6,193 bases of DNA from Glaciecola sp049650345 (GTDB taxonomy: Bacteria > Pseudomonadota > Gammaproteobacteria > Enterobacterales > Alteromonadaceae), in assembly GCA_049650345.1 (NCBI GenBank), contig JBARZY010000130.1, positions 1 to 6,193 of the forward strand. Direction: 5' to 3'. The position numbers were made by a program, and so were the translations under genes. Shown in pieces: positions 5,152 through 6,193 of the stretch. The stretch's first letter is position 1. The number at the start of each line of letters is the position of its first letter. Under the pieces are notes generated by a model that saw only the letters and a list, made by a program, of their open reading frames with translations, ran no database searches and was not told the DNA's origin.

Positions 5152-5628
5152 TTGAAAAATAAATTAAATATTCGTGAAATGAATAAATCAGATGTATTTA
5201 AAGTAAAGTCTGTTATTGATGACAATCAAATGTTCCCTTCTGAGTATCTTGACGAAATGACCTCAGGTTATTTTGAACAAGAGACACAAGAGATGTGGTT
5301 TGTTGTTGAGCATAAAGAAGCTGGTGTAATAGCCGTTGCTTTTTGTTCACCTGAACGAATGACCGAAGGTACATGGAACTTACTATTGATAGCTGCTTTT
5401 AGGCAATTTCAAGGTTCTGGCATCGGCTCTGAGCTAATGTCATTTACTGAAGATAAACTCAAAAAACTATCGGTGAGAGTCTTACTTGTGGAAACGTCTG
5501 GGTTACCCGAGTATATACTGACTAGAGATTTCTAACCAAAGTGCGGTTACAAGCAAGTTGCAGTAATACCTGAGTATTATAATGCTGGTGACGACAAGGT
5601 AGTATTCTGGAAGCACTTGGTCGACTAA
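5152..5628 (+). pseudogene. GNAT N-acetyltransferase, interrupted by an in-frame TAA
   Basis: The frame opens at a TTG (5152; no clear ribosome binding site; an ATG at 5179 is the alternative) and begins KLNIREMNKSDV, the usual first strand and helix of a GNAT enzyme. FPSEYLDEM (28-36) and TEGTWNLLLIA (71-81) precede the acetyl-CoA-binding loop QGSGIG (87-92). LLVETSGLPEYILTRDF (111-127) is then cut by TAA at 5533-5535. Reading on in the same frame gives PKCGYKQVAVIPEYY and GDDKVVFWKHLVD to a second TAA at 5626-5628, exactly the C-terminal strands such enzymes need. The lost codon corresponds to Tyr of the FYxKCGY motif, so one base change (TAC or TAT to TAA) explains it. The substrate is unknown. 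The truncated 127-residue product would probably not fold properly. Confidence 0.85.
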
Positions 5629-5639
5629 CACCTTAATTT

Positions 5640-5672
5640 ATGACGGACGCGATACTTGTGTCCGTCATTTTT
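5640..5672 (+). terminator. Rho-independent terminator of the GNAT gene
   Basis: ATGACGGAC (5640-5648) pairs perfectly with GTCCGTCAT (5660-5668) around an 11-base loop, followed by Ts to 5672. It lies 12 bases after the original stop of the GNAT frame, which supports the view that the gene once ran to 5628. Confidence 0.9.
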
Positions 5673-5978
5673 AAGTTTATAAATGACTATTTACTTTTAC
5701 GCAGACTCTTGTGATGGTTGTGATTTTACATCCCTTAAAGCGAGCGTATTCATATCATTTCTTGACCACAGTCAAGCATTCGGTAGTTAATGACTTCTTG
5801 TTCTTTAAATATTAGGTTCATTAACCGCTAAGTTTGACATCATATCTACATACCTCATTGATACATATGTATAAAAAATCATTTTAGCTGTACTTTGGTA
5901 CTGATCCGATGGTACGTTAAAGTTATAAGGATAGTTTGTAGTTGATAACAGACATTTATCATTTTATGGAGAAGAAAG
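5673..5978. other. Gene-free stretch upstream of the GapS4a-like gene
   Basis: No convincing gene is seen. A 35-codon plus frame (5683-5790) with CDGC at residues 10-13 lacks a ribosome binding site. Symmetric elements are CTTGAC-CACA-GTCAAG (5761-5776) and the palindrome ATACATATGTAT (5861-5872). A TTGACA (5834-5839) has only a poor partner at 17 bases (ATTGAT, 5857-5862). Confidence 0.5.
5892..5923. promoter_or_regulatory. Inverted repeat, possible operator before GapS4a-like gene
   Basis: ACTTT (5892-5896) is matched by AAAGT (5919-5923), and inside them GTAC (5898-5901) faces GTAC (5912-5915). It sits about 55 bases upstream of the start codon, in the likely promoter region. The dyad is imperfect, so the call is tentative. 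Confidence 0.3.
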
Positions 5979-6193
5979 ATGGCCGGTGAAAGATCGAAAA
6001 GTATTGGGGAGGTTGGGGAGAAAATAGCGGAAAATTTCTTTAATAAAATTGGATGGGGGCTACCGCAAAAGGGTGTGTATTACCCATGCTATAAAAAAGA
6101 ACAACATGCACTACCATCCTCACAGAGTGGAGAAAAGAACCAACATGGAATAGATTTTGTAGTCTCGTATAGGTCTTCTTTAGAAGCTGAGAC
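5979..6193 (+). CDS. GapS4a-like anti-phage nuclease subunit, N-terminal 71 residues
   Basis: GGAGA (5968-5972) precedes the ATG at good spacing, and the frame is open to the window end. The N-terminus MAGERSKSIGEVGEKIAENF continues into FNKIGWGLPQKG, then a Tyr/Cys segment (VYYPCYKKEQH, 33-43) and HGIDFVVSY (56-64). From memory this is the pattern of GapS4a proteins: a GERSK start, a GExGE helix with a conserved Glu, an IGW turn and an HGIDF motif whose Asp (D59) would be the first catalytic acid of a PD-(D/E)XK fold. GapS4a works with GapS4b in the GAPS4 anti-phage system described from Vibrio mobile islands. The ExK part and the partner gene would lie outside the window, so the call depends on the first 71 residues only. 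Confidence 0.6.
   Translation, partial: MAGERSKSIGEVGEKIAENFFNKIGWGLPQKGVYYPCYKKEQHALPSSQSGEKNQHGIDFVVSYRSSLEAE

Noticed and set aside
5683..5790. Plus-strand 35-residue frame with CDGC
   Set aside because: No ribosome binding site, it sits just after a terminator, and it is too short to judge from a single CxxC.

Overview
This is an AT-rich accessory segment, probably from a marine-type gammaproteobacterium (Vibrio, Shewanella, Pseudoalteromonas or a relative). That assignment rests on base composition and the protein families seen, and no housekeeping gene anchors it. There is no rRNA, tRNA, CRISPR array, integrase or transposase. The mix of nucleases, small DNA-binding proteins, orphan small genes, a broken gene and dense palindromes is typical of a defence or mobile island.

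Layout. At the left edge (1-351, minus) is the N-terminal part of a winged-helix-like protein. About 900 bases without a convincing gene follow (352-1257). They hold nested inverted repeats and hairpins (about 428-863), a rho-independent terminator (865-895) and a perfect 22-bp palindrome (970-991). Two very small membrane-protein genes come next: a 74-residue one on plus (1258-1482) and a 30-residue one on minus (1566-1658). The centre is a two-gene minus-strand operon: a 297-residue HNH endonuclease with an N-terminal domain resembling the readers of modification-dependent (type IV) restriction enzymes (2416-3309), then, with an ATGA overlap, a 199-residue PD-(D/E)XK nuclease-like protein (1820-2419). 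No methyltransferase is nearby. A divergent orphan gene with its own strong terminator follows (3552-3899).

From 3990 to 4903 is a run of small plus-strand genes. Two encode AlpA-like helix-turn-helix proteins, and a third upstream frame is weakly similar. They are preceded by diverged copies of the same leader, which suggests repeated duplication of a promoter-regulator unit. A GNAT acetyltransferase gene (5152-5628) is interrupted by one in-frame TAA inside its FYxKCGY motif and ends at a clear terminator. At the right edge (5979 onward) starts a gene whose N-terminus resembles GapS4a, the nuclease subunit of the two-gene GAPS4 anti-phage system; its partner would lie beyond the window.

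Taken together, this looks like a defence island with two separate nuclease modules and AlpA-type regulators between them. The HNH plus PD-(D/E)XK pair without a methylase is the best candidate for a little-described system.
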